64,000 bases of DNA from Parerythrobacter_A sp963799315 (GTDB lineage Bacteria; Pseudomonadota; Alphaproteobacteria; Sphingomonadales; Sphingomonadaceae), in NCBI GenBank assembly GCA_963799315.1, contig CAWCWP010000002.1, positions 620,001-684,000 on the forward strand, given 5' to 3'. Positions 18,987-26,332 of the stretch are shown here, piece after piece (positions within the stretch are counted from its first letter, which is position 1; each line of letters begins with the position of its first letter). A program made the position numbers and the translations under genes. The notes beneath the pieces are model-generated. The model had not been told where the DNA came from. It saw only the letters and a list, made by a program, of their open reading frames with translations, and did no database searches.

Positions 18987-19015
18987 CCGGTTGCCGCGCG
19001 AAATGGGCTGTGTGG

Positions 19016-20011
19016 TCAGAGGCGTGGGGATCTTCGCGAAACGATACGGCTCATCTGCGCCAAAACATCGCGAGCGCCTGAATATGCTTCGTCAGCACGG
19101 GCAATCAGCGGCTTTGGAGCGGCAATGCCGAACATGGCACGCAGCCGTCCCAAGGCATTCACTTGCGTATCGATTGTGTCCGTCGCTTTCGAGAGTGGCA
19201 GAGGCAGAGGGTTCGAAGGGCCGAGGCGGTATACGCCCGCGGCATCTGTCCACCTGTCCATCGTGGTCAAGAGCTTGGGTTGGTGCGCATTGGCAAAAAG
19301 TCCAGCAAGGTCGCTTACCGTGGTTCTCGACGTTGTCTGAAGCGACACGGGCATGACAGGCGCGAACATGGTGCGCATGCGTTTGACGGCATCGACATGC
19401 GCGCCGCCCGTGTCCGCCGCTTTGGAAAGCGGCAGAGGCGGAGCGTTCGACAAGGTCAGGCGCATTGCGATCGTCGCACCTGCGCGGCTGCCCGTCCGAG
19501 TAAAGGGTGTGGGTTGGCGTGTTGCTGCAAAATGTCCCACGAGTTTGCCGTCTAAGGTTACCGTTGAAGGCTGCAGCGGCGTCGGTGGGACGGCGAACGA
19601 AAAACCAGCCCCCTGGTAACGGGGTCTGTCGCGAAGTCTGTTAAGGGGCTGCGGCGCTGGAGGGAAACGATAGGCGACGACGTCCGCAGATGTGCCAGTG
19701 TCGTTACGTTCCAGCGACAAAGGAAGCGGACCGGCGAAAGAAGTCTTAGGGCTATTAACGCGCACATCTTTGGCGGCAGGTCGCGATGGTTGCGGCGTTC
19801 CGGGAACGTCAGCCCCCAGCGCCGCAGCAGCGCGTTTCGATCGTTCCTCGTTGTCGTTCGACGCGCTGTCTGGGCGAGCGGTTAGGGGTTCGATCGCCGC
19901 CGGTACCGTGATACCGCGAAGCACCGACACGGCATTGATTGTCGGCCTGCTCGCAGCCACGGCGGCCGCAAGCTTCACTGCGTCAGCTTCTCGCTTGCGG
20001 CTGTCCGGCAT
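19016..20011 (-). CDS. Relaxase-linked protein with internal PLPLSKA repeats
   Basis: The start is taken at ATG 20011, overlapping the relaxase 3' end by 29 bases; an earlier in-frame start at 20029 exists. The product of about 331 residues is rich in Ala, Pro, Ser and Arg with little predicted fold. It holds repeated units: PLPLSKAADTGGAHVDAVKR-MRTMF and PLPLSKATDTIDTQVNALGR-LRAMF, plus a diverged third, GPLPLSLERNDTGTSADVV. Each unit pairs a proline-containing linker with a short amphipathic helix. Such repeats may be binding modules. The overlap shows tight coupling with the relaxase; the function is unknown. Confidence 0.65.
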   Translation of the reverse strand: MPDSRKREADAVKLAAAVAASRPTINAVSVLRGITVPAAIEPLTARPDSASNDNEERSKRAAAALGADVPGTPQPSRPAAKDVRVNSPKTSFAGPLPLSLERNDTGTSADVVAYRFPPAPQPLNRLRDRPRYQGAGFSFAVPPTPLQPSTVTLDGKLVGHFAATRQPTPFTRTGSRAGATIAMRLTLSNAPPLPLSKAADTGGAHVDAVKRMRTMFAPVMPVSLQTTSRTTVSDLAGLFANAHQPKLLTTMDRWTDAAGVYRLGPSNPLPLPLSKATDTIDTQVNALGRLRAMFGIAAPKPLIARADEAYSGARDVLAQMSRIVSRRSPRL

Positions 20012-21116
20012 CTTCGCTACTCTCCGCAAGCAGTGCCGCCCTCAGCGCACGGCCAGCGGAGCGCACTTCGTTTGTCGCGACGTGATGATGATTGGCAACG
20101 TTCCTTGCGACCGTTTCGCCGCGACGCACCTTGGCGGTCAGCCCCGGCCCCAAATGCTCCTGCGGTATATAGTCCAGGCCGCTGGCAGCGTAGCTGAGGT
20201 GCGTATAGCGTTTTGTCAGCCCATGCAGTTCACATGTATGGTTGAGTTCCTCGGCCAGCAGGAACCGCATTTGCTTCCAGCCTTCGGGCGTGTCGAGATC
20301 GGTGCGCAGGAAGCGGTCGATGCTCCATTCGCCTTCTGCGGTGCGCTCCACAGGGCGATAAGAAAACGTGATGTGGAAGTGCCAGTTGCGTTGGTCGCCA
20401 TCGGGATCAGGTGCGTGCATCGCCAGCATGTAAGGCAGCCCCTGTGCGGCGAAGGTCTGTTCGCAATAGCGTATCGCCAACGCCATTTGCTCTTCGGGCG
20501 ACAGTTCATGCAGAGACTGGAAAATCATGTGGTGAATGGCCTTGGCGTTCTTCGCCGCTGACCGGTTCACCTTCTCGATCTGGTCGAACGCTTCCGCGAT
20601 TTCTTCGGGCGTTTCGCCCATGTTGGATACGAATGCGAGCGAACCATCGTCCAGCACATATGCGCCATCGGTCTGATAGATAACCAGGCGGCGGGCGCGC
20701 CCCGGCTTGGTGGTTGCTGCATTGAAATATGTGGTCCGCATGAACGGAAACAGTCGGCCTTCGTGGTCGCGCAGCGCCAGCGAATATGCAGGTAGCAAGG
20801 ACGGCGAAGTCGCAATTCGAACAGCCCTTTTGGAGGTTCCGGCCTGTTGCCCGGCCTTGGCGTTTAGCGCGCTAAAGTTGCCGTGGACCTTGAACTTTCG
20901 CCACGCGTATTCGCGTTCGCGCTGCAGCGCCGCAGCCTCGCGCTCCAGTCGTTTTACCGATTTGATATGGTCGGGAACGTCCCAGATCTGCGCCAGCGTC
21001 AGGCGTTCCTGGTCGATAACGAATTTCAGGTGCTCATCGGGTTTGCGGCAAAGCCGCTGGCACTCGGCGGAGCCGGCCTTGAGGATCGTTTCACGATGAG
21101 CGCGTTGCGGTGCCAT
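19983..21116 (-). CDS. MobA/MobL-family relaxase
   Basis: The relaxase nicks one strand at oriT and leads it through the secretion system. The 377-residue protein has an N-terminal region of about 190 residues, then the MobA/MobL core: HHMIFQSLHELSPEEQMALA, then HAPDPDGDQRNWHFHITFSY, with His 234 and the H-x-H pair at 246/248 as the metal-binding triad. SGLDYIPQEHLGP near residue 312 also fits the family. The catalytic Tyr cannot be assigned with certainty because the core is not at the N-terminus as in MobA of RSF1010. No VirD4 coupling protein is in the window. The start ATG 21116 faces a divergent intergenic region. Confidence 0.8.
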   Translation of the reverse strand: MAPQRAHRETILKAGSAECQRLCRKPDEHLKFVIDQERLTLAQIWDVPDHIKSVKRLEREAAALQREREYAWRKFKVHGNFSALNAKAGQQAGTSKRAVRIATSPSLLPAYSLALRDHEGRLFPFMRTTYFNAATTKPGRARRLVIYQTDGAYVLDDGSLAFVSNMGETPEEIAEAFDQIEKVNRSAAKNAKAIHHMIFQSLHELSPEEQMALAIRYCEQTFAAQGLPYMLAMHAPDPDGDQRNWHFHITFSYRPVERTAEGEWSIDRFLRTDLDTPEGWKQMRFLLAEELNHTCELHGLTKRYTHLSYAASGLDYIPQEHLGPGLTAKVRRGETVARNVANHHHVATNEVRSAGRALRAALLAESSEDAGQPQARS

Positions 21117-21359
21117 GACAAAAAAGGGGGGGAGACAGAACGGTTTGTAAGGTTAAGACTGGACGCGAAGCGGGCGGCTTAAGTGTCAAAGATTATTTCG
21201 CCTCCCCCCCTAATCAATCTCTTTCTGCTGGTGGTTTAGTCAGTATTGTCTGAGCAGTAAGTCTGGTTGGCAAGAGGTTCTCTCTTAAGTGGTCATGAAA
21301 TCGACATCGCTCGTTACCGAATTGTTGGAAGTACCAAAAGACCATCCTATAATATCAAT
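21117..21359. promoter_or_regulatory. Divergent region upstream of relaxase; oriT/promoter candidate
   Basis: This 243-base gap separates the leftward relaxase from the rightward cassette. It holds a perfect 9-base inverted repeat, GGGGGGGAG at 21126-21134 and CTCCCCCCC at 21202-21210, spaced by 67 bases. Between them is GGCTTAAGTGTC, which only loosely recalls the TAAGTGCGCCCT nick region of MobA-type origins. Divergent promoters must also lie here. Origins are often next to the relaxase gene, so this is the best place for one in the window; the nick site itself is not shown. Confidence 0.35.
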
Positions 21360-21989
21360 ATGGAACACAAACCTCTACCTATAACTGGCACAAATATCGA
21401 AGCGCTTGCTGCCCAGCTGGACCGGGCACTGGTCAAGCTGGACATGACGGAGCAGCGTTTCGCGCAGCGTCGGATCACACCCGGAGAGGTCGCATTTCGC
21501 GATCCCGCCGGCAGCTACCACCAGATCACGATTGGAGCGGTGCTCACCGCTTATGATCTGTCGGCTCACGATGCGCGCGCGCTGGATGGATTACTGTCAT
21601 TGCCGGTATCGAAAGTCGAGGAGCTGATTGCCAACCTGCGCCGCCAGCGCGCAGACGAACCGGACCCTGCCCAGGGAGAAACCGTCGCCTCAATCCTGCA
21701 GACGATACTCTGCCTGTGGTCGAGCGAACTGGAACAGGAGGGACGCTATGCCGAATGGCGGCGGTCGTTCGACCGCTACATGGCCGCGACCGAACCGTTC
21801 CTCGCGGAATTGACCGAAGAAGCTCTCGAAAGGCTCGCCCAACAACCACCCACCCGCAAACAGGTCAATCTGATCCGATTGACCTGTGACCAGTTTCGGC
21901 TTGAGTTTCCTGCTCTGCTGAACCGCGCCGAGGCGTTTGGTTGGTTGCGCGATGCGGGCGCCAATGCGCGGTTCCGGGAGGTGGTATGA
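21360..21989 (+). CDS. Unknown protein, first gene of a four-gene ATGA-coupled cassette
   Basis: The product has 209 residues from ATG 21360; upstream in-frame starts lack a ribosome site. It is soluble and helical. The N-terminal half (TNIEALAAQLDRALVKLDMT, RRITPGEVAFRDPAGSYHQI) is followed by DARALDGLLSLPVSKVEELI and a C-terminal segment KQVNLIRLTCDQFRLEFPAL. I do not recognise a domain. It leads four rightward genes, each overlapping the next by ATGA, so the four products are probably made in fixed ratio and may form a complex. It is divergent from the relaxase. Confidence 0.7.
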   Translation: MEHKPLPITGTNIEALAAQLDRALVKLDMTEQRFAQRRITPGEVAFRDPAGSYHQITIGAVLTAYDLSAHDARALDGLLSLPVSKVEELIANLRRQRADEPDPAQGETVASILQTILCLWSSELEQEGRYAEWRRSFDRYMAATEPFLAELTEEALERLAQQPPTRKQVNLIRLTCDQFRLEFPALLNRAEAFGWLRDAGANARFREVV

Positions 21990-22597
21990 TGTCGAAAGAG
22001 ACCCGCATTGAACATCAAGCAATAGCAAGCGACGACATCGTAAACGAGCTGGATGCTTTGGCAAAAAAGCACGCCGAAGCTCAAAATGAGGGCCGCAAGG
22101 TAGATGCCGCGTTTTTCAAACTTGAGTACGATGAGCAATTTGCCAGATGGCGCGGAACACAACGAACACAAATCCTCGAAGGTATCGTCGCGCTCGAAAA
22201 TAGTTTGGCCTTGCTAAAACTGCGTATGGATTGGTGGCGAGAGCTATCCGGCGTGCAGGATGAGCCGCCGGAAGTGTCAGCAGCACAAAAGGCTATCGTG
22301 GTAGGTAGCGGCATCGTTCCGCGCGACTGGAAGCATGCGCACGATGCAATAGCGCTAATAAGCGAATATCGACTGCCCTCGCAGGGAAATATCGCAAGTT
22401 GGCACGAGAGCTATACCGACATTGAAAGCGCGACCAGAGTGCTTCTGCAATACCTTGAGAAGGCGTTCGCGCAATTTGATGTCGAAGATGCCAACGATCC
22501 CAGCTGGACTGAATATCGCGAACAGACCCACAGCGAGATTAAAGAGCTTTTGCGCAGGTACGACAATTTTTGGAGTATGGCGGAGTTCAGCGCATGA
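21986..22597 (+). CDS. Unknown helical protein, second gene of the cassette
   Basis: The product has 203 residues from ATG 21986, whose ATGA overlaps the stop of the first gene. It is hydrophilic and largely helical, with heptad-like stretches (ELDALAKKHAEAQNEGRKVD, IVALENSLALLKLRMDWWRE) and a C-terminal helix (YREQTHSEIKELLRRYDNFW), which suggests coiled-coil contacts. There is no signal peptide, membrane helix or catalytic motif. Base composition is less GC-rich than in the first gene. The function is unknown. Confidence 0.7.
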   Translation: MMSKETRIEHQAIASDDIVNELDALAKKHAEAQNEGRKVDAAFFKLEYDEQFARWRGTQRTQILEGIVALENSLALLKLRMDWWRELSGVQDEPPEVSAAQKAIVVGSGIVPRDWKHAHDAIALISEYRLPSQGNIASWHESYTDIESATRVLLQYLEKAFAQFDVEDANDPSWTEYREQTHSEIKELLRRYDNFWSMAEFSA

Positions 22598-22788
22598 CGA
22601 ACCTTGGGCCAACCGATCTGATCATGAGAAACGCTCTGTTGAATGGTCATCTAAGTCAAACCTGTAGGAAGCCATCGGATGGTGAATACCAGCGGCTTAT
22701 CGGGAGAAGGGTTGCAGTTCGTAGCACGGAGCCGGAGCTTAGCCTGCACGATGAATGCCGTAATAATAGCGGACACAATGATTCATGA
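22594..22788 (+). CDS. Small 64-residue protein, third gene of the cassette
   Basis: ATG 22594 overlaps the stop of the previous gene as ATGA, with GGAG ten bases upstream. Its own stop at 22786-22788 overlaps the next start as ATGA. Perfect four-base overlaps at both ends make this a real coupled gene, not chance. The sequence opens MTNLGPTDLIMRNALLNGHL and ends in a polar, histidine- and asparagine-rich tail (HDECRNNSGHNDS). Two cysteines are present. The product may be an adaptor or antitoxin-sized partner; no homology is recognised. Confidence 0.6.
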   Translation: MTNLGPTDLIMRNALLNGHLSQTCRKPSDGEYQRLIGRRVAVRSTEPELSLHDECRNNSGHNDS

Positions 22789-24563
22789 CGCGAGCGGCCC
22801 TATCCAGAACAAATGATCTCATCCAGCAGCACGTAAGAGCGACACAGGAATCGAGTAAGGCGACAATCCTCGAAATGGAGTCGGCCAATGCGTGGATCGC
22901 TTTGGCGTTGTGCACGAACAAGTCCATTGGCTCAGGCCCACACAGATGTTGCGCCGTAACCGTTTGTACCGGCAAACATTTTCGAAGGCTTGTAACCGAC
23001 AGTGACCTAACCGCTGAGGAGCTGTTCGAGCTTGCCAAGCGACCAAGGGGGTTCCGCGATAGGCTATACGACAAACACCCGGTTGTTACTGCGATGCGTA
23101 CTCGCATGAAAACGCTTAGAATTCGCAAGACATCCGACGTGTTGCTGACGCCGAGAAGCCGAAAGCAGATACGACCCTATCTTGCAGCGAGGTTCCCGTT
23201 TCTTTTCGATGCCAGTCTGAGCGACGATCAGAAGTGTCCTTTCAAGCAAAGCGACCTAGTTGCCGACACCTGCCGACATGTCATAGGATGGGAATTTGAC
23301 GACATCGTCGAACTTTTCGAGGGGGCTTGGGATAACAAGAGGCCTGGGGGAGCTGGACAAGGCTCTTTCGCGAGGCTTTGGACGCGAGACCTTGAGGGGT
23401 TCCTGTCCCTGTACCGATCGGAGAAACACGCTCTGGTTTGTATGAACAAACAGGCAGAAAGCGGTCTAGTAAGGAGGACTAAAAAAAAGTTTGATACGAT
23501 GTTGCCCATATTGGAGGCAGTCATCAGCGACGTTTTCGAACTCGAACGGATCGTGGATTGCCTTGAGGCATTGGCTAGTCTTCGTTCGCAACGCCAAAGG
23601 ATGTCGTTGCTGCAAAAGTCGTTGAGCGGTGGGTGTCTGAGCCCGTTGCAGATTTTCATTGTACAAGATGATCCGAAAATCTTGCAGGAAGGGAACAAGG
23701 TTCAGCAGAGCTATGTTGCTCCTCACATCTCTGCAAAGGCTCGTCTGAAGTCTCGCCCCTTGTCATCTGATAAAGATATGACGGAAGCATATTTCGTTGG
23801 ATGGGACGATCTGGATTACGCTCTTCACGCGATCATTGGAATTAGCCGAAAGCGCAACAGCTTGTTTCGAAGGTACAAGACGCCCGAAGAGACGAGCATG
23901 CTGCAGTCGCGATCGTTTCGTCTGGCTCTGAACCTGGTCGCCACAGTCGACCCAGAACGGGCCAAGCAACATCTCGTGAAGCGACTTGGCGAAGAAAAAC
24001 ACGCTAAGCTTCAGGCGAAGGTCACCTCCACCGATACGAAAAATTTATCGTATTTTGAATTGTTGATTGGATTTATCGGCATAGACGGCCTCTGCAGTAC
24101 CGATACATCGGGTAGCGTCTCGGTGGAGCTGACAAATATTCTTAAATCAGAGCGACCGGGGTCGAGCTACGTCGCGGAATTTAAGAAAAACATTTCCATC
24201 TTGCTAAAGCGAGGCTTGCATAATGCGTCTACAAATTCTGCAAGACGCGCAATCTACTATCGTGAAAGTTGGGTGACTTCACCAGATGGAACCGCCTTAC
24301 GGCATGCTCGAAAAAACCAGAAAACCGAACTTGCAAAGTTGGATAAAAATTATGTCTCGGCGTCAGACGAAAGCCGGTTACTTGTAACGAGTCTCCTGCT
24401 GGCAGAACACATTCTGGAATGCGTGCTGCCGCCCCTTACGAACCGCGATTTTGCTATATCGCTTCCAGAGAACCCGAAAAAAGTGAAAAAGGCTGGTGCA
24501 AATGGCGGGCATAAACCTCGCAAACCATCATCAGGTACGAAGTCGATCCATCTAACATATTGA
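22785..24563 (+). CDS. Unknown large cytoplasmic protein, fourth gene of the cassette
   Basis: The 592-residue product starts at ATG 22785, overlapping the previous stop as ATGA. It has no signal peptide or membrane helix. The N-terminal third has several Cys residues (SGPHRCCAVTVCTGKHFRRL) and a basic region (TRMKTLRIRKTSDVLLTPRS); the middle is helical (FELERIVDCLEALASLRSQR); the C-terminus is lysine- and glycine-rich (PKKVKKAGANGGHKPRKPSS), like a nucleic-acid-binding tail. I recognise no nuclease, helicase, ATPase or methylase motif. Base composition is clearly lower in GC than flanking genes, suggesting separate acquisition. It is the cassette's probable effector. Confidence 0.75.
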   Translation: MTRAALSRTNDLIQQHVRATQESSKATILEMESANAWIALALCTNKSIGSGPHRCCAVTVCTGKHFRRLVTDSDLTAEELFELAKRPRGFRDRLYDKHPVVTAMRTRMKTLRIRKTSDVLLTPRSRKQIRPYLAARFPFLFDASLSDDQKCPFKQSDLVADTCRHVIGWEFDDIVELFEGAWDNKRPGGAGQGSFARLWTRDLEGFLSLYRSEKHALVCMNKQAESGLVRRTKKKFDTMLPILEAVISDVFELERIVDCLEALASLRSQRQRMSLLQKSLSGGCLSPLQIFIVQDDPKILQEGNKVQQSYVAPHISAKARLKSRPLSSDKDMTEAYFVGWDDLDYALHAIIGISRKRNSLFRRYKTPEETSMLQSRSFRLALNLVATVDPERAKQHLVKRLGEEKHAKLQAKVTSTDTKNLSYFELLIGFIGIDGLCSTDTSGSVSVELTNILKSERPGSSYVAEFKKNISILLKRGLHNASTNSARRAIYYRESWVTSPDGTALRHARKNQKTELAKLDKNYVSASDESRLLVTSLLLAEHILECVLPPLTNRDFAISLPENPKKVKKAGANGGHKPRKPSSGTKSIHLTY

Positions 24564-24627
24564 TATATAACCGTTCCTTGAAACTGCTAACTCCTAGCCA
24601 CAGCATGGAGATGTGGCCTCATTGAGC

Positions 24628-24650
24628 TTGGTTCCATCACAAGGAACCAA
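24628..24650. promoter_or_regulatory. Inverted-repeat operator candidate before the ParB-like gene
   Basis: TTGGTTCC and GGAACCAA form a perfect 8-base inverted repeat with a 7-base spacer, ending four bases before the ATG at 24654 and covering the AAGGA ribosome site. A bound dimer here would block translation or transcription of the ParB-like gene. A second, weaker repeat (GCCACA/TGTGGC, 24597-24617) lies just upstream. Autoregulation by the encoded HTH protein is a simple hypothesis. Confidence 0.45.
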
Positions 24651-24653
24651 TCA

Positions 24654-25736
24654 ATGAACTACGAGACTAACGATAATTCCAGCAACGACGACTTCTTCGG
24701 CCAGCATACAGAAGCAGGCACTCAGCATCAGTCGACGAACATCGCGAACGACGATCCGCAGGAGAACGATGTTCCGGTTGCACAATCCAGACAAGATGCC
24801 GCTGCACCTATGTGCGGTAACAATGGCCATCGGGGTAATGGGTCAGGGGGAAGCGGTAGTACGCCATCCTGTGAGGGCCACAACAGTAGGCGGTATGTTC
24901 GCGACCTGATCCTCGACCCGAGGTTTCACGAGCGCCACGCGTTCGACCCTGACGACATCAAGCGTATGGAGCCGCTTGCTTCCAACCACGCGCTGCACAG
25001 GCCCGTGCGGGTCGTCGAAAAGGATGGCGAGCTCTATTACGCAGACAGCACCGTGTTCTGTCGGGCGCTCCTCGCTGTCGATCTTGACGCGAAGGTGGAG
25101 ATCGAGATCGTCAGTGAAAGCGATGCCATCGCCATCCGGCAGCAGGATAATTCGAAGCGCAGCAAGCGCGAACCGATGAGCAAAGCACGGCGCGCGCTTA
25201 TGCTGACGAATGCTAACGTGCCGACGAAGGACATCATGATGATGCTCAGCGTTAACGAACCACGGATCAGTCAGCTCTGCGCTGTCGCACGGACGGAGGC
25301 TGAGTTCGCTGCACTGGCAGCCTTGGTGACGAACCGCGTCTCTATTCCTCCCAGGTTCTGGTCCGCCATTCACGACACGCGGGTTGCGCGCGGCAAACTG
25401 GACTTGGCAAAGCCGAAGAAGGATGGGCCGTCGCGTGTCGAGGAGTTCGAAGCGAAAATCACCGCCCTGGTTGCCGAGAACACGATGCTGTCGGTCGAAG
25501 ACATTCGCGATCGGCTTGGTCTCAACGACAAGTCCAATGGCAAGAAGCCGGTTCGCATGCGTGGCACGCGCGTCTCCTGCGCCGGGCTGAAGCTCAGGGT
25601 CACTGCGGACAAAGAGCGCCGTACGCTCAGCATCGATCCCGCATACCCGAAGCAGGACTTCAAGAAGCTCATCGACCACGTGACCAAGTTCCTGATCGAT
25701 CAGCAGAACAACGATGGCACGGCTCTGCAGGACTGA
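24654..25736 (+). CDS. ParB/KorB-like DNA-binding protein
   Basis: The product has 360 residues. After a low-complexity, Asn/Gly-rich first 75 residues, a ParB-type N-domain follows: FDPDDIKRMEPLASNHALHR, PVRVVEKDGELYYADSTVF, then an R/K segment (NSKRSKREPMSKARRALML) and a helix-turn-helix (VPTKDIMMMLSVNEPRISQL). The C-terminal 150 residues are basic and helical and do not match a known dimer domain. ParB-like proteins partition DNA or act as regulators; no ParA is seen beside it. An inverted repeat directly before the start may be its target. It precedes the integration genes. Confidence 0.55.
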   Translation: MNYETNDNSSNDDFFGQHTEAGTQHQSTNIANDDPQENDVPVAQSRQDAAAPMCGNNGHRGNGSGGSGSTPSCEGHNSRRYVRDLILDPRFHERHAFDPDDIKRMEPLASNHALHRPVRVVEKDGELYYADSTVFCRALLAVDLDAKVEIEIVSESDAIAIRQQDNSKRSKREPMSKARRALMLTNANVPTKDIMMMLSVNEPRISQLCAVARTEAEFAALAALVTNRVSIPPRFWSAIHDTRVARGKLDLAKPKKDGPSRVEEFEAKITALVAENTMLSVEDIRDRLGLNDKSNGKKPVRMRGTRVSCAGLKLRVTADKERRTLSIDPAYPKQDFKKLIDHVTKFLIDQQNNDGTALQD

Positions 25737-25774
25737 CTCGGAACGGGACGGCAGCAGGGTCGCGCGAGATCGAT

Positions 25775-25948
25775 ATGGCGAAGGATGTTAGTCCCTCCCG
25801 CGCACGCGCAACCATGTTGTCGCTCGACCACAAACCCATAACCATCGAGTGGCAACCAACACCCTCAGAAGATGTCTTCGCACGTCTGCTGCTCGACCTA
25901 CTCGACGATGACGCAATCAAGGATATATTCAATGAAGAAGGCAGTTAG
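25775..25948 (+). CDS. 57-residue protein coupled to the small serine recombinase
   Basis: ATG 25775 opens MAKDVSPSRARATMLSLDHK and the frame ends at TAG 25946-25948, overlapping the next gene's start (25932) by 17 bases. The second half is acidic and leucine-rich (VFARLLLDLLDDDAIKDIFN), a likely amphipathic helix. The overlap, and its place directly before two recombinase genes, support it as a real gene. It may modulate recombination, but nothing in the sequence proves that. Confidence 0.55.
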   Translation: MAKDVSPSRARATMLSLDHKPITIEWQPTPSEDVFARLLLDLLDDDAIKDIFNEEGS

Positions 25949-26242
25949 TTATATTCGCACGTCGGCTCCCATGCAGAACGCTGCGCATAGCGTAGTCGCG
26001 CAGCAGGACGTGATCGACGAGTATGCCGTTGCAAACGGGTCCGAGGTCGTTCGTACATACGTGGACGAAACGTCTGAATCGGACTTGCCCGAGCGCAAGC
26101 GCATGCTCGACGAGATCGGGCTGACGGACATCGAATGTATTCTGGTCACCCATCGCTCGCGCCTGTCGCGTTTCTCGGCTGATTGGAGAGCATTCGCCTC
26201 CTGTGCACCGAGCAGAACATCAAGATCGCTTACTGTTCGTAA
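25932..26242 (+). CDS. Stand-alone serine-recombinase catalytic domain (1-base deletion)
   Basis: The frame opens MKKAVSYIRTSAPMQNAAHS with the catalytic Ser in the YIRTS motif, and has LVTHRSRLSRFSADW, the Arg-rich active-site strand of resolvases. It then shifts; adding one G to the GG at 26185-26186 restores ESIRLLCTEQNIKIAYCS and a stop at 26240-26242. The restored protein is about 104 residues: the catalytic domain only, with no DNA-binding or oligomerisation part. It may have lost its C-terminus, or serve as a partner for the large recombinase that follows at 26333. Confidence 0.7.
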
Positions 26243-26332
26243 TCAAGGGCCGTAACGTATTCAGTCGGGGGTACGTGATCAGGGGGAAGCAGGCTAGCAT
26301 GCAAACTGCTTTATCGACGTAGGAAAGGTCTT

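Noticed and set aside
25872..25931. Earlier in-frame start for the small serine recombinase
   Set aside because: It would overlap the 57-residue gene widely; MKKAVSYIRTS at 25932 is the usual resolvase N-terminus.
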